From an uncultured Sphingorhabdus sp. (GTDB lineage: Bacteria > Pseudomonadota > Alphaproteobacteria > Sphingomonadales > Sphingomonadaceae), in NCBI GenBank assembly GCA_947501885.1, contig CANMXN010000002.1, positions 248,001-312,000 of the forward strand: a DNA stretch of 64,000 bases, read 5' to 3'. Positions within the stretch are counted from its first letter, which is position 1. Each line of letters begins with the position of its first letter. Below the pieces are notes generated by a model. That model made no database searches and had not been told where the DNA came from. It was given only the letters and a program-made list of their open reading frames with translations. Both the position numbers and the translations under genes were made by a program. Positions 17,638 through 26,501 of this stretch are shown piece after piece.

Positions 17638-20600
17638 ATGAGCACAAAACTTGGACTTGATATTGGAACCAGCTCAATTGGTTGGTGCTATTATGATGGC
17701 GACACTATTCGCGATATTGGCGTTCGTATATTTTCCGATGGACGCGATCCCAAATCAGGGGCTAGCCTCGCGGTTGATCGGCGCGATGCCCGCGCTATGC
17801 GCCGCCGCAGAGACCGTTATAAAGGACGGCGCAGTGCATTACTAAAAACTTTACGGCGCTATGATCTGTTACCGCGCGATCAAATGGCAGCAAAGGCATT
17901 AGAGATATTTGACCCCTATATACTGCGCGTAAAAGCTTTGGATGAAAAGATAGAGCTGCATCAGCTTGGCCGTACGCTATTTCATCTCAATCAACGGCGC
18001 GGTTTTAAGTCCAATCGCAAAGCAGACCGTGTTGCGGGGGAAGATGGTAAAATTGCCAGCGGCACCAAAGCGCTTGATGTTGAAATGGAGCGATTACAAG
18101 CGCGCACTCTAGGTGAGTTTTTATTGAAACGCGATGTCAGCATAGAGGTCAAAGGTACAAATAATATCGGCAAAACATTGCGCATCGGTACAAGGGTGCG
18201 CATGCGGCCCGAAGGCGATGGCTATGATTTTTATCCCGATCGCAGACATTATGAAGACGAATTTGCCCAAATTTGGCAGGCGCAGCAAAAATATCATCCT
18301 ACTATATTAACCCAAGAAGCACATGACGCCATTGCCCGCATCATATTTTTTCAAAGGCCATTGAAGGAGCAAGTGGTTGGGTTTTGCACATTTGCAGGCT
18401 GGAACGGTGTCCCTGCTGATGAACGGCGCATTGCCAAAGCTCATCCTTTGTTCCAGCAGCGGCGATTATATGAGGAAGTGAACCAATTAGAAGTTGTAGT
18501 TGCTGGCGCACCATCACGCAAATTAACATTGGATGAGCGCGATGCCTTAATCCGCGCATTGCAAGATAAAAAAAAGGTGAGTTTCACGACTTTGGCCAAG
18601 ACCATTAAATTGGCCAGTGGTGAACGATTTAATAAGGAAAGTGAAACCCGCAAGGATTTACTAGGCGATGAAGTGCGCGCTGCCATGAATGCAAAAAAAT
18701 GTTTTAATGGGCAGTGGGGTGCTTTTCCCACTGAGGATCAAATATCGATAATCCGTCAATTGACAGAAGAGGAAAATACAGAGAAATTGCTCAACTGGTT
18801 GATGGAGCAACATCAATTGGACATAGAAACAGCCACCAACATTGCTAATGCACGCTTGCCTGAGGGTTATGGCCGTTTTGGAATTATGGCAACGCAAATG
18901 CTGCTTGAGGAGCTGAAACAGGAGGTAATAACCTATGCCGAGGCTGCAAAACGTGCGGGCTTTGACCATAGCGATCAGCGCACGGGCGAATATTTATCGC
19001 AGCTGCCTTATTATGGACAAATATTAACGCGCGATATTGCCCCTGGCAAAGAAGATTATGGGGATAAAGCGGAGCGCCAATATGGAAAAATAACCAACCC
19101 CACCGTGCATATTGGCATGAACCAATTGCGCAAGCTTATTAATGCGATTATCAAAATTCATGGACGGCCCGATTATATATATGTCGAACTCGCCCGCGAA
19201 TTAAAACTGAATGACAAGCAGAAGGCCGATCAAAATCGCCGCATTAAACGTGATACTGATGCAGCCATTGCACGCGGCGAAAAATTAGAATCTATGGGGT
19301 TAAGGAATACAGGCAGCAATCGCATGTTATTGCGCCTTTGGGAGGAGCTCAATCCTAAAAACCCGCTTGATCGGCGCTGCCCCTATTGCGGTGAGCAAAT
19401 AACATGTGAAATGTTAATAAATAGCGCGGTCGACATCGATCATATCATCCCCTATTCTAAATGTTTGGATGATGGTGCGGCGAATAAGGTCATCTGCCAC
19501 AGCCAGTGCAACAGGGAAAAAGGACAGCAAACCCCGTGGGGCCGTTGGGGCGAAACGGACCGCTGGCCTATCATTCAAGAACAAGTGGCGCGTATGCACA
19601 AATCGAAACAATGGCGTTTTGGCCCTGATGCCATGGAAAAAGTTGAAAAAGATGGAGGGTTCATTGCGCGCCAATTGACCGATACCCAATATCTGGCGCG
19701 TATGGCCGCCAAATATGTCGGTGCATTATATACACCGGACGAAGGCCGCCGCGTCTATGCTGTTACGGGCCGTATGACCGCCATGCTGCGCCGCTTATGG
19801 GGGTTAAATGATATATTGGCCGATCATAATTGGGTGGAAAATGAACATAGCAATGCGGCCAAAAACCGTCTCGATCATCGCCACCATGCGATTGATGCCG
19901 CCGTTGTCGCCGCAACCACATCGTCGATGATTCAAAAAATTGCAACCGCAGCGGGACGCGCCGAAACTCAGGATCTGGACAAATTATTTGATGGTCTGCC
20001 GCTACCTTGGGAGGGGTTTCGCGATGATTTGCGCACTGCATTGACCGCTACGACAATCAGCCACAAAGCCGATCATGGCCGCAGAAAAAAGCCTAAGCCT
20101 GGTAAAGATATTACCTCTGGGCGGCTACATAATGAAACCGCTTATGGTTTCACGGGGCGCACCAATGCCAAGGGCGCACCGATTGTGGTGACGCGCAAAC
20201 CATTATTAGCGCTCAAACCCGCCGATCTTACCAATCCAGAGCGGATGAGCGACCATGATTTGCAAGATGCGCTGCACCGCGCAACGCGTGATAAAAGCGG
20301 CAAAGAATTTGAAAGCGCCTTGCGCGCCTTTGCTAAGCGCGATGACCCCTATAAAGGGATAAGACGGGTACGATTATGTGAACCGCTCAATGTTATTCCA
20401 ATCCACGATAATCATGGCAAAGCGTATAAAGCGTATAAAGGCGATGCCAATGCGCGTTTTGATGTGTGGAAAATGCCCAATGGCAAATGGGTTACCAAAT
20501 GGAAAGACCGCGAAGGCACAGCTCATAATAGCATCATATCAATGTTTGATGCCCATCAGAGCAATATGGCCGAAATAAAACCGCATCCCGCAGCAAAACG

Positions 20601-20865
20601 TGTTTTAAGCCTGCGCCAAAATGATATGTTGGCCATCCATCGCGATGGAGAGGATATCATTGTCAAGGTGGTTAAATTTGCTGCATCTGGTGCAATGCAA
20701 CTTGCCCCCGATAATGAAGCAGGTTCATTAAAAGCAAGAGATGCTGATAAATTAGACCCCTTTAAATATATTAATACTTCGGCTAGCGGCCTGCAAAAAA
20801 TGAAAGCGCGGCAAATCCGTATCAATGAATTGGGCCATATAGTTGACCCAGGACCACGCGATTAA
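17638..20865 (+). CDS. cas9: Cas9, type II-C
   Basis: A 1075-residue RNA-guided DNA endonuclease, within the compact size range of type II-C. RuvC-I is GLDIGTSSIGW with catalytic D8; an arginine-rich bridge helix follows (RRDARAMRRRRDRYKGRR). RuvC-II is YVELARELK with E517. The HNH domain has a CPYCGE zinc-knuckle pair, VDIDHIIPYSK with catalytic H602, then NKVICHSQCNREKG. RuvC-III is LDHRHHAIDAAVVA with H750 and D753. All catalytic residues are present, so it should be active. GAGAGGA precedes the ATG. cas1 follows after 49 bp; there is no csn2 or cas4, which fits subtype II-C. PAM cannot be read from sequence. Confidence 0.98.
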   Translation: MSTKLGLDIGTSSIGWCYYDGDTIRDIGVRIFSDGRDPKSGASLAVDRRDARAMRRRRDRYKGRRSALLKTLRRYDLLPRDQMAAKALEIFDPYILRVKALDEKIELHQLGRTLFHLNQRRGFKSNRKADRVAGEDGKIASGTKALDVEMERLQARTLGEFLLKRDVSIEVKGTNNIGKTLRIGTRVRMRPEGDGYDFYPDRRHYEDEFAQIWQAQQKYHPTILTQEAHDAIARIIFFQRPLKEQVVGFCTFAGWNGVPADERRIAKAHPLFQQRRLYEEVNQLEVVVAGAPSRKLTLDERDALIRALQDKKKVSFTTLAKTIKLASGERFNKESETRKDLLGDEVRAAMNAKKCFNGQWGAFPTEDQISIIRQLTEEENTEKLLNWLMEQHQLDIETATNIANARLPEGYGRFGIMATQMLLEELKQEVITYAEAAKRAGFDHSDQRTGEYLSQLPYYGQILTRDIAPGKEDYGDKAERQYGKITNPTVHIGMNQLRKLINAIIKIHGRPDYIYVELARELKLNDKQKADQNRRIKRDTDAAIARGEKLESMGLRNTGSNRMLLRLWEELNPKNPLDRRCPYCGEQITCEMLINSAVDIDHIIPYSKCLDDGAANKVICHSQCNREKGQQTPWGRWGETDRWPIIQEQVARMHKSKQWRFGPDAMEKVEKDGGFIARQLTDTQYLARMAAKYVGALYTPDEGRRVYAVTGRMTAMLRRLWGLNDILADHNWVENEHSNAAKNRLDHRHHAIDAAVVAATTSSMIQKIATAAGRAETQDLDKLFDGLPLPWEGFRDDLRTALTATTISHKADHGRRKKPKPGKDITSGRLHNETAYGFTGRTNAKGAPIVVTRKPLLALKPADLTNPERMSDHDLQDALHRATRDKSGKEFESALRAFAKRDDPYKGIRRVRLCEPLNVIPIHDNHGKAYKAYKGDANARFDVWKMPNGKWVTKWKDREGTAHNSIISMFDAHQSNMAEIKPHPAAKRVLSLRQNDMLAIHRDGEDIIVKVVKFAASGAMQLAPDNEAGSLKARDADKLDPFKYINTSASGLQKMKARQIRINELGHIVDPGPRD

Positions 20866-20914
20866 CCATATATTATCCATAAATTGCTATCTTTATGATT
20901 AAGGATGGTGATTT

Positions 20915-21853
20915 ATGGATCGTATTGTTGACGTTTCAACAGACAAAGTGCATCTATCTGTGCATCGCGGTTTATTAATTTTATCACGCGATCGTAGTGA
21001 AATGGGACGGGTGGCATTAGACGACATCGCCGCTATCATTGTCCATGCCCATGGCGTTACTTGGACTACCAATTTGGTTGTAAAATTGGCAGAGCGCGGT
21101 GCGATGATGGTGTTATGCGCCGCCAATCATGCCCCTGTTGCTATGACTATCCCCATCGATGGCAATCATGAACAAAATGCACGTTTTAGATCGCAATGGG
21201 ATGCCCCTCGCCCTATGATGAAGCGAGCCTGGAAAGCCATTGTTATTGCCAAAATAAAGATGCAGGCCAGTTTGCTTGCCGCCCATAACCATCCCGAGGC
21301 AGAGGCTCTGAACTTTATGGCAGGACGGGTAAAATCAGGTGATCCCGACAATGTAGAGGCACAGGCTGCCCGCCGCTATTGGCCTGCTCTTATGGGCAAA
21401 GACTTTCGGCGCGATCGTGATGCTCATGGCGCTAATGCCATGCTAAATTATGGTTATACAATCATGCGCTCTTTAATTGCACGCAACATTGTCGCATCGG
21501 GCCTGCACCCCACGATCGGCTTGCATCATGCCAATCGGCTCAATGCTTTTGCACTAGCAGATGATTTGGTTGAACCTTTTCGTCCCTTGGTCGACGCACT
21601 TGTATATCAAATGATAGAAGAAGGATTAGAAGATGTAGATGCAATCGCCAAACAGCGGCTCGCCGCGCTTATTTCTGCTGATCTCTCTTTACAGGGTATG
21701 ACATCACCAATGACCATTGTAGCACAAAGATTATGTCAAAGTTTGGCAAAAAGCTTCGAAAATAACAATCTGTCGCTTGCCTTATTTGAACCACCAACAG
21801 CATTACAATGGACGGCAATAGCGCGCTATATGCCCGATGGGGAGACCAGATGA
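20915..21853 (+). CDS. cas1: Cas1 integrase, type II
   Basis: A 312-residue spacer-acquisition integrase. It starts MDRIVDVSTDKVHLSVHRG. The metal-binding residues appear as E148 in NVEAQAARRYWPAL, the histidine of GLHHANRLN near 204, and the aspartate in LADDLVEPFRP near 216. It works with Cas2 (overlapping next gene) to insert spacers into the array. Length and motifs are typical for subtype II-C. The array's identical repeats are consistent with active or recent adaptation. Confidence 0.97.
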   Translation: MDRIVDVSTDKVHLSVHRGLLILSRDRSEMGRVALDDIAAIIVHAHGVTWTTNLVVKLAERGAMMVLCAANHAPVAMTIPIDGNHEQNARFRSQWDAPRPMMKRAWKAIVIAKIKMQASLLAAHNHPEAEALNFMAGRVKSGDPDNVEAQAARRYWPALMGKDFRRDRDAHGANAMLNYGYTIMRSLIARNIVASGLHPTIGLHHANRLNAFALADDLVEPFRPLVDALVYQMIEEGLEDVDAIAKQRLAALISADLSLQGMTSPMTIVAQRLCQSLAKSFENNNLSLALFEPPTALQWTAIARYMPDGETR

Positions 21854-22233
21854 ATGATTGCGCAAAATTCAGCACGCCAAAGACAATATCGCATTCGCAA
21901 ACTGGCCATTATAGCGGGTATCAAATAATGTGGATTTTGGTCATGTTTGATATTCCCGTTGGTACCCGCGAACAAGCAAAAGCGGCTACAAAGTTTCGCG
22001 AATTTCTGTTAGACGAAGGGTATGAGATGGCGCAATTTTCTATCTATGCACGATTCTGTTCAGGCAAAGAACAATTTGAGACCTATACACGGCATATCGA
22101 ATCAAATTTACCCGATAAAGGCGATATTCACATTTTAGGGTTTACCGACAAACAATATGCAAATATCATACGATTCTCTGGACAAACACGTAAAAGACAA
22201 CGGAAAAATCCAGGGCAACTTGCATTATTTTAA
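21850..22233 (+). CDS. cas2: Cas2
   Basis: Start ATG overlaps the cas1 stop (ATGA), giving 127 residues. The conserved Cas2 ferredoxin-like fold begins at MWILVMFDIPVGTREQ (about residue 27), where D is the conserved aspartate, so an internal ATG at 21928 is an alternative start giving the usual 100 residues. The C-terminus is RKRQRKNPGQLALF, typical of II-C Cas2. It dimerises as the scaffold of the Cas1-Cas2 integrase. A longer frame from 21808 is not needed. Confidence 0.95.
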   Translation: MNDCAKFSTPKTISHSQTGHYSGYQIMWILVMFDIPVGTREQAKAATKFREFLLDEGYEMAQFSIYARFCSGKEQFETYTRHIESNLPDKGDIHILGFTDKQYANIIRFSGQTRKRQRKNPGQLALF

Positions 22234-22259
22234 GGGTGATTCGATGCATTTTACACTAT

Positions 22260-22310
22260 GTGGATATGACAATAATATATTATATATCAATATATTAACA
22301 TCATATCCAC
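22260..22310. other. Long hairpin between cas2 and the first CRISPR repeat
   Basis: GTGGATATGA (22260-22269) and TCATATCCAC (22301-22310) are a perfect 10-bp inverted repeat. Inside, TAATATATT (22273-22281) and AATATATTA (22289-22297) add 9 bp around a 7-nt loop. The right arm ends with the first two bases of repeat 1. It could be the acquisition leader, a terminator for the convergent cas and crRNA transcripts, or both. Confidence 0.7.
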
Positions 22311-24786
22311 TATAGCAGATTAGAAATCACGGTCCAGCTGCAACCCAAAAGACTGGCAAATCATTAGGCAAGATACTATAGCAGATTAGAAATCACGGTC
22401 CAGCTGCAACGCTGATGGTGTTGTAATCGAAACTGGTACTACTATAGCAGATTAGAAATCACGGTCCAGCTGCAACCAAATATTCAATATGGTTTCATTA
22501 GTACCAACTATAGCAGATTAGAAATCACGGTCCAGCTGCAACAAACTCAACCTCAGACATTGCAAGAGACACACTATAGCAGATTAGAAATCACGGTCCA
22601 GCTGCAACACACAAAAGCATCAGTCTTATATTCAAATCACTATAGCAGATTAGAAATCACGGTCCAGCTGCAACCTAGAACAGGTGTTCCTTTTGGTGCG
22701 GCTAACTATAGCAGATTAGAAATCACGGTCCAGCTGCAACTCATAATCTAGGTTAAACAATATATCCTGAACTATAGCAGATTAGAAATCACGGTCCAGC
22801 TGCAACTAATCGGGGGTCATATTCCCCCGAAAGGGGACTATAGCAGATTAGAAATCACGGTCCAGCTGCAACATTACCAACGTAGATGCTTGGAAATCAC
22901 CAACTATAGCAGATTAGAAATCACGGTCCAGCTGCAACCCCGTTCGTTGACTGATAATCTTACTGAGCACTATAGCAGATTAGAAATCACGGTCCAGCTG
23001 CAACGCATCATTTCGCTTTCGCCATCTTAACTCGACTATAGCAGATTAGAAATCACGGTCCAGCTGCAACGAAAGGGGGGGTCATCCATTATTTGATAAG
23101 ACTATAGCAGATTAGAAATCACGGTCCAGCTGCAACCTAAAAGGTATGTTAATGTTTAAGGTATCTACTATAGCAGATTAGAAATCACGGTCCAGCTGCA
23201 ACCAAGTGAGTTATGCTGAAATTCTATATCATACTATAGCAGATTAGAAATCACGGTCCAGCTGCAACGCAACTAACCTGGTCCTGTAGAAACAAGTTAC
23301 TATAGCAGATTAGAAATCACGGTCCAGCTGCAACGAAAGGGTAATTGTTGTTAATTGTGATAAAACTATAGCAGATTAGAAATCACGGTCCAGCTGCAAC
23401 AATAATTACCCTTCATATCAGATAAGGCATACTATAGCAGATTAGAAATCACGGTCCAGCTGCAACCATAAGGTTACGGCGTTGCCTTGCGCTTTAACTA
23501 TAGCAGATTAGAAATCACGGTCCAGCTGCAACTAAAAAGCAAGCTGAGGCTGCTATTAAAGCACTATAGCAGATTAGAAATCACGGTCCAGCTGCAACGC
23601 ATTTCCACAACACCCCTTAAACAATACAACTATAGCAGATTAGAAATCACGGTCCAGCTGCAACTCAACATCACCTGTTATAACGCCAGCTGCTACTATA
23701 GCAGATTAGAAATCACGGTCCAGCTGCAACACTTTTATCAAAGATGTATGTGGATTGCTAACTATAGCAGATTAGAAATCACGGTCCAGCTGCAACAGAG
23801 TTGCTATTGATACGGTCACGCAAAATACTATAGCAGATTAGAAATCACGGTCCAGCTGCAACACAACTTCTCATAGAGGAAAAAACCAATTTACTATAGC
23901 AGATTAGAAATCACGGTCCAGCTGCAACTGAATAGCGGCGCGCTTGTTCGCGCTGGCGACTATAGCAGATTAGAAATCACGGTCCAGCTGCAACTCACTG
24001 TTAATAATCTCAACGCTTTCAACAACTATAGCAGATTAGAAATCACGGTCCAGCTGCAACTCATGAGGATAATGGTTCTAATCAATAGAAACTATAGCAG
24101 ATTAGAAATCACGGTCCAGCTGCAACGCAACCGCGCCGCCAATGCTAGCAACTGAAACTATAGCAGATTAGAAATCACGGTCCAGCTGCAACCATGTTTG
24201 GAACTCTTCAACGTTTTCAAGCACTATAGCAGATTAGAAATCACGGTCCAGCTGCAACTTCATAATTGACTTTGTGGAAGAAGATTGTACTATAGCAGAT
24301 TAGAAATCACGGTCCAGCTGCAACACAGCATCACCATCATCGCTCTGCCATAACACTATAGCAGATTAGAAATCACGGTCCAGCTGCAACCCAAATCGTG
24401 CATCATATTTTTCCGCGTAAACTATAGCAGATTAGAAATCACGGTCCAGCTGCAACGGTGTAGATCGCAATATCTTAAGTTTGAATACTATAGCAGATTA
24501 GAAATCACGGTCCAGCTGCAACAGATCAGTCATAGGATATTGAGCGCACATAACTATAGCAGATTAGAAATCACGGTCCAGCTGCAACCTATGGTGAAAA
24601 CTATTGGATAGATATTAAACTATAGCAGATTAGAAATCACGGTCCAGCTGCAACCTCTACTAACCGCTCTTATTCCCGTCGCCGACTATAGCAGATTAGA
24701 AATCACGGTCCAGCTGCAACCCCTCGGTATATGGTGTGTAACCTAAAGCAACTATAGCAGATTAGAAATCACGGTCCAGTTGTTAA
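22309..24786 (-). CRISPR. CRISPR array, 37 exact 36-nt repeats plus one fused terminal repeat, 37 spacers
   Basis: The plus-strand repeat begins ACTATAGCAGATTAG and ends GGTCCAGCTGCAAC, 36 nt, repeated every 66 bp from 22309 to 24685, so spacers are 30 nt. The 38th unit at 24751 keeps the first 29 nt and then runs into a tracrRNA copy. Read on the minus strand the repeat starts GTTGCAG, like other type II repeats, and ends TGCTATAGT, an extended -10. The complementarity to the tracrRNA also sets crRNA orientation as minus, opposite to cas9. A weak -35 (TGGACC, 16-bp spacing) lies inside the repeat, so each unit can start its own crRNA a few nt into the next spacer, as known in Neisseria. I saw no variant repeats by eye. 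Confidence 0.97.
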
Positions 24787-24836
24787 CAAGCAGCTTGGCT
24801 GCACCAAATAAGGCAGGGGCTACGGCCCTTGTTTTC
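24753..24836 (+). ncRNA. Second tracrRNA copy fused to the array end
   Basis: The plus strand carries the same anti-repeat, bulge, hairpins and UACG-loop terminator as the left tracrRNA, directly continuous with the last array unit. One substitution changes GCAGCTTGACTGC to GCAGCTTGGCTGC, allowing a 5-bp GCAGC/GCTGC stem. Upstream is spacer 37, with no TTGACA-type promoter, so expression would need read-through along the array's plus strand. On the minus strand its TGCTATAGT end can still serve as promoter for the crRNA of spacer 37. Confidence 0.8.
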
Positions 24837-25083
24837 TATTGGCCTGATATTTTTATGCTGATGCGCTGTTATATTATGCGCATAGAAGATATTAATACGC
24901 AGTGATTGGGGGAGCATGTAGATGATGTAATGGGAGGATTTTGTTTGCGGCCTCTATGCTCTTATTAATTATATTCTACGTACCATTATTATTATTCCAT
25001 TCGCAGGCTTCTTCATATCCATAAAAATTGTCTAAGGACCAACGCTCTAACGCAAAATCTATATAATTTTGTTCATTTTGGTC
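24753..25083 (-). repeat. Right arm of the inverted duplication, with a fragment of the DUF262 gene
   Basis: Inverted near-copy of 17049-17380. It contains the second tracrRNA, the intergenic spacer and the last 35 codons plus stop of the DUF262 gene (24976-25083, minus strand). That gene fragment is a dead piece without a start. Homology ends sharply at GACC on the right and at TATAGCAG on the left. Confidence 0.95.
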
Positions 25084-25262
25084 ATGGCGTCGAAATTAAA
25101 TTATGACCCGATCTCGCACCAAGGCTGTAGAGCGTATTACCAAATTAGCCAGTGATGGTTTTTATGATGCCGTAAAATTCCCTGTATTTACCCTACATAA
25201 CAGGGAAAGTTATAAGAGACCAGTTCGCTTCAAACTGCGACGTACAGTATTTTTATAAGCTA
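25084..25262 (+). other. Unassigned stretch right of the CRISPR locus
   Basis: This 179-bp segment between the duplication and the thiolase gene holds a 51-codon frame from 25103 to 25258, beginning MTRSRTKAVERITKL. It resembles nothing I know and has no good ribosome site. It also holds an inverted repeat TTCCCTGT/ACAGGGAA (25178-25207). It may be a remnant of the sequence into which the defence island was inserted. Confidence 0.3.
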
Positions 25263-26459
25263 TCAAACGATTTCAAATAGTCCTGCGGCCCCCATACCGC
25301 CCGCGACGCACATAGACACCACAACATATTTTGCGCCGCGCCTTTTACCCTCTATCAATGCATGGCCTGTAAGACGGCTACCTGTCATACCAAAAGGATG
25401 GCCCAGCGCGATAGCACCGCCATTAACATTAAGCTTAGCAGGATCAATATCCAATTTACGCTGACAATATATCGCTTGACTGGCAAAGGCTTCGTTAATC
25501 TCAAACAGGTCAATATCGGATATTTTCAATCCTACCTTTTTAAGCAATTTGGGTATGGCAAATACAGGACCAATACCCATCTCATCAGGAGCACAACCCG
25601 CAACTTGAAACCCGCGATACAGCCCCATGATATGATGGTTTTCTTTTTGGGCCATATCTACATCCATAATGAGCTGCATTGATGCCCCATCAGAAAGTTG
25701 ACTAGCATTACCAGCCGTTATAAACTGCCCTTCCTTGACAAATTCTCCATCTTTCCAAACGGGCTTGAGGGTATTTAATTTCTCGGCAGTAGTACCAGCA
25801 CGGACGCCTTCATCTGTATCAAAGATAAATTTTTGCGTGCCTGCTTTGCTACCATCTTTTTCAAATAATTGTTTCTCAACTTCTATAGGTGCAATCTCTT
25901 GATCGAAGCGGCCATCCTTTATGGCTTGAGCTGCCCTTTGCTGACTTAGCGCGGCAAACTCATCTTGGTCCTCACGGCTTATACCATATCTCTCTGCAAC
26001 AATTTCAGCCGTTTCGATCATCTGAATATAGGCATCAGACTGAAGTGCTTTTACACTCTCATTCTGATAGCGCGGTGTATTTTGATGAACAGTCTGTGAG
26101 ATGCTTTCTACTCCGCCCGCCAGCAAGATATCATGGTCTCCTGCCATGATTGAACGTGCAGCCAATGCTATACTATTAAGTCCTGATGAGCATTTCCGGT
26201 CTAGCACAAATCCTGGTATATCTTGACTTAGTCCTGCCGCTTGAACGGTAAGCCGCCCAATATTATAACCTTGGCTTAAAAATTGATTGCCGCAACCTAA
26301 AAATACATCTTCAATTCGCTGTGGGTCTACACCGCTACGATCTATTACAGCATTGGCGACATGAGCAGATAATACAGGAGATTCTGTTTTATTGAAGGCT
26401 CCTCGATACGCTTTACCAATGGGGGTACGTGCGCTTGCGACAATAGCAGCTTCTTTCAT
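25263..26459 (-). CDS. Thiolase (acetyl-CoA C-acyltransferase family)
   Basis: A 398-residue thiolase. The acylated cysteine is C90 in [12 protein letters not shown]; the other catalytic motifs are [24 protein letters not shown] with the base histidine, and the C-terminal cysteine in [15 protein letters not shown]. It either degrades 3-ketoacyl-CoA or condenses acetyl-CoA; the sequence does not decide. It is transcribed away from the symporter gene next door and has no fatty-acid partners in the window. The usual GGG after the last cysteine reads AGG here, a mild variation. Confidence 0.93.
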   Translation of the reverse strand: MKEAAIVASARTPIGKAYRGAFNKTESPVLSAHVANAVIDRSGVDPQRIEDVFLGCGNQFLSQGYNIGRLTVQAAGLSQDIPGFVLDRKCSSGLNSIALAARSIMAGDHDILLAGGVESISQTVHQNTPRYQNESVKALQSDAYIQMIETAEIVAERYGISREDQDEFAALSQQRAAQAIKDGRFDQEIAPIEVEKQLFEKDGSKAGTQKFIFDTDEGVRAGTTAEKLNTLKPVWKDGEFVKEGQFITAGNASQLSDGASMQLIMDVDMAQKENHHIMGLYRGFQVAGCAPDEMGIGPVFAIPKLLKKVGLKISDIDLFEINEAFASQAIYCQRKLDIDPAKLNVNGGAIALGHPFGMTGSRLTGHALIEGKRRGAKYVVVSMCVAGGMGAAGLFEIV

Positions 26460-26501
26460 AATCTGTTCCTAATGGTCTGAGCTAATTTAGCGGGTATATT
26501 A

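Noticed and set aside
22560-23810. Open frames inside the CRISPR array (reading YSRLEITVQLQ over and over)
   Set aside because: The 66-bp period is a multiple of three, so repeats without stops create repeated frames. They are not genes.
22309-24786. Array transcribed in the same direction as cas9
   Set aside because: The anti-repeat strand of the tracrRNA and the GTTGCAG repeat start both place the crRNA on the minus strand.
24753-25083. The right arm is only an assembly artefact of a palindromic join
   Set aside because: Five substitutions, one indel and a different flank (25084 on) make a duplicated-read artefact unlikely, although long reads would settle it.
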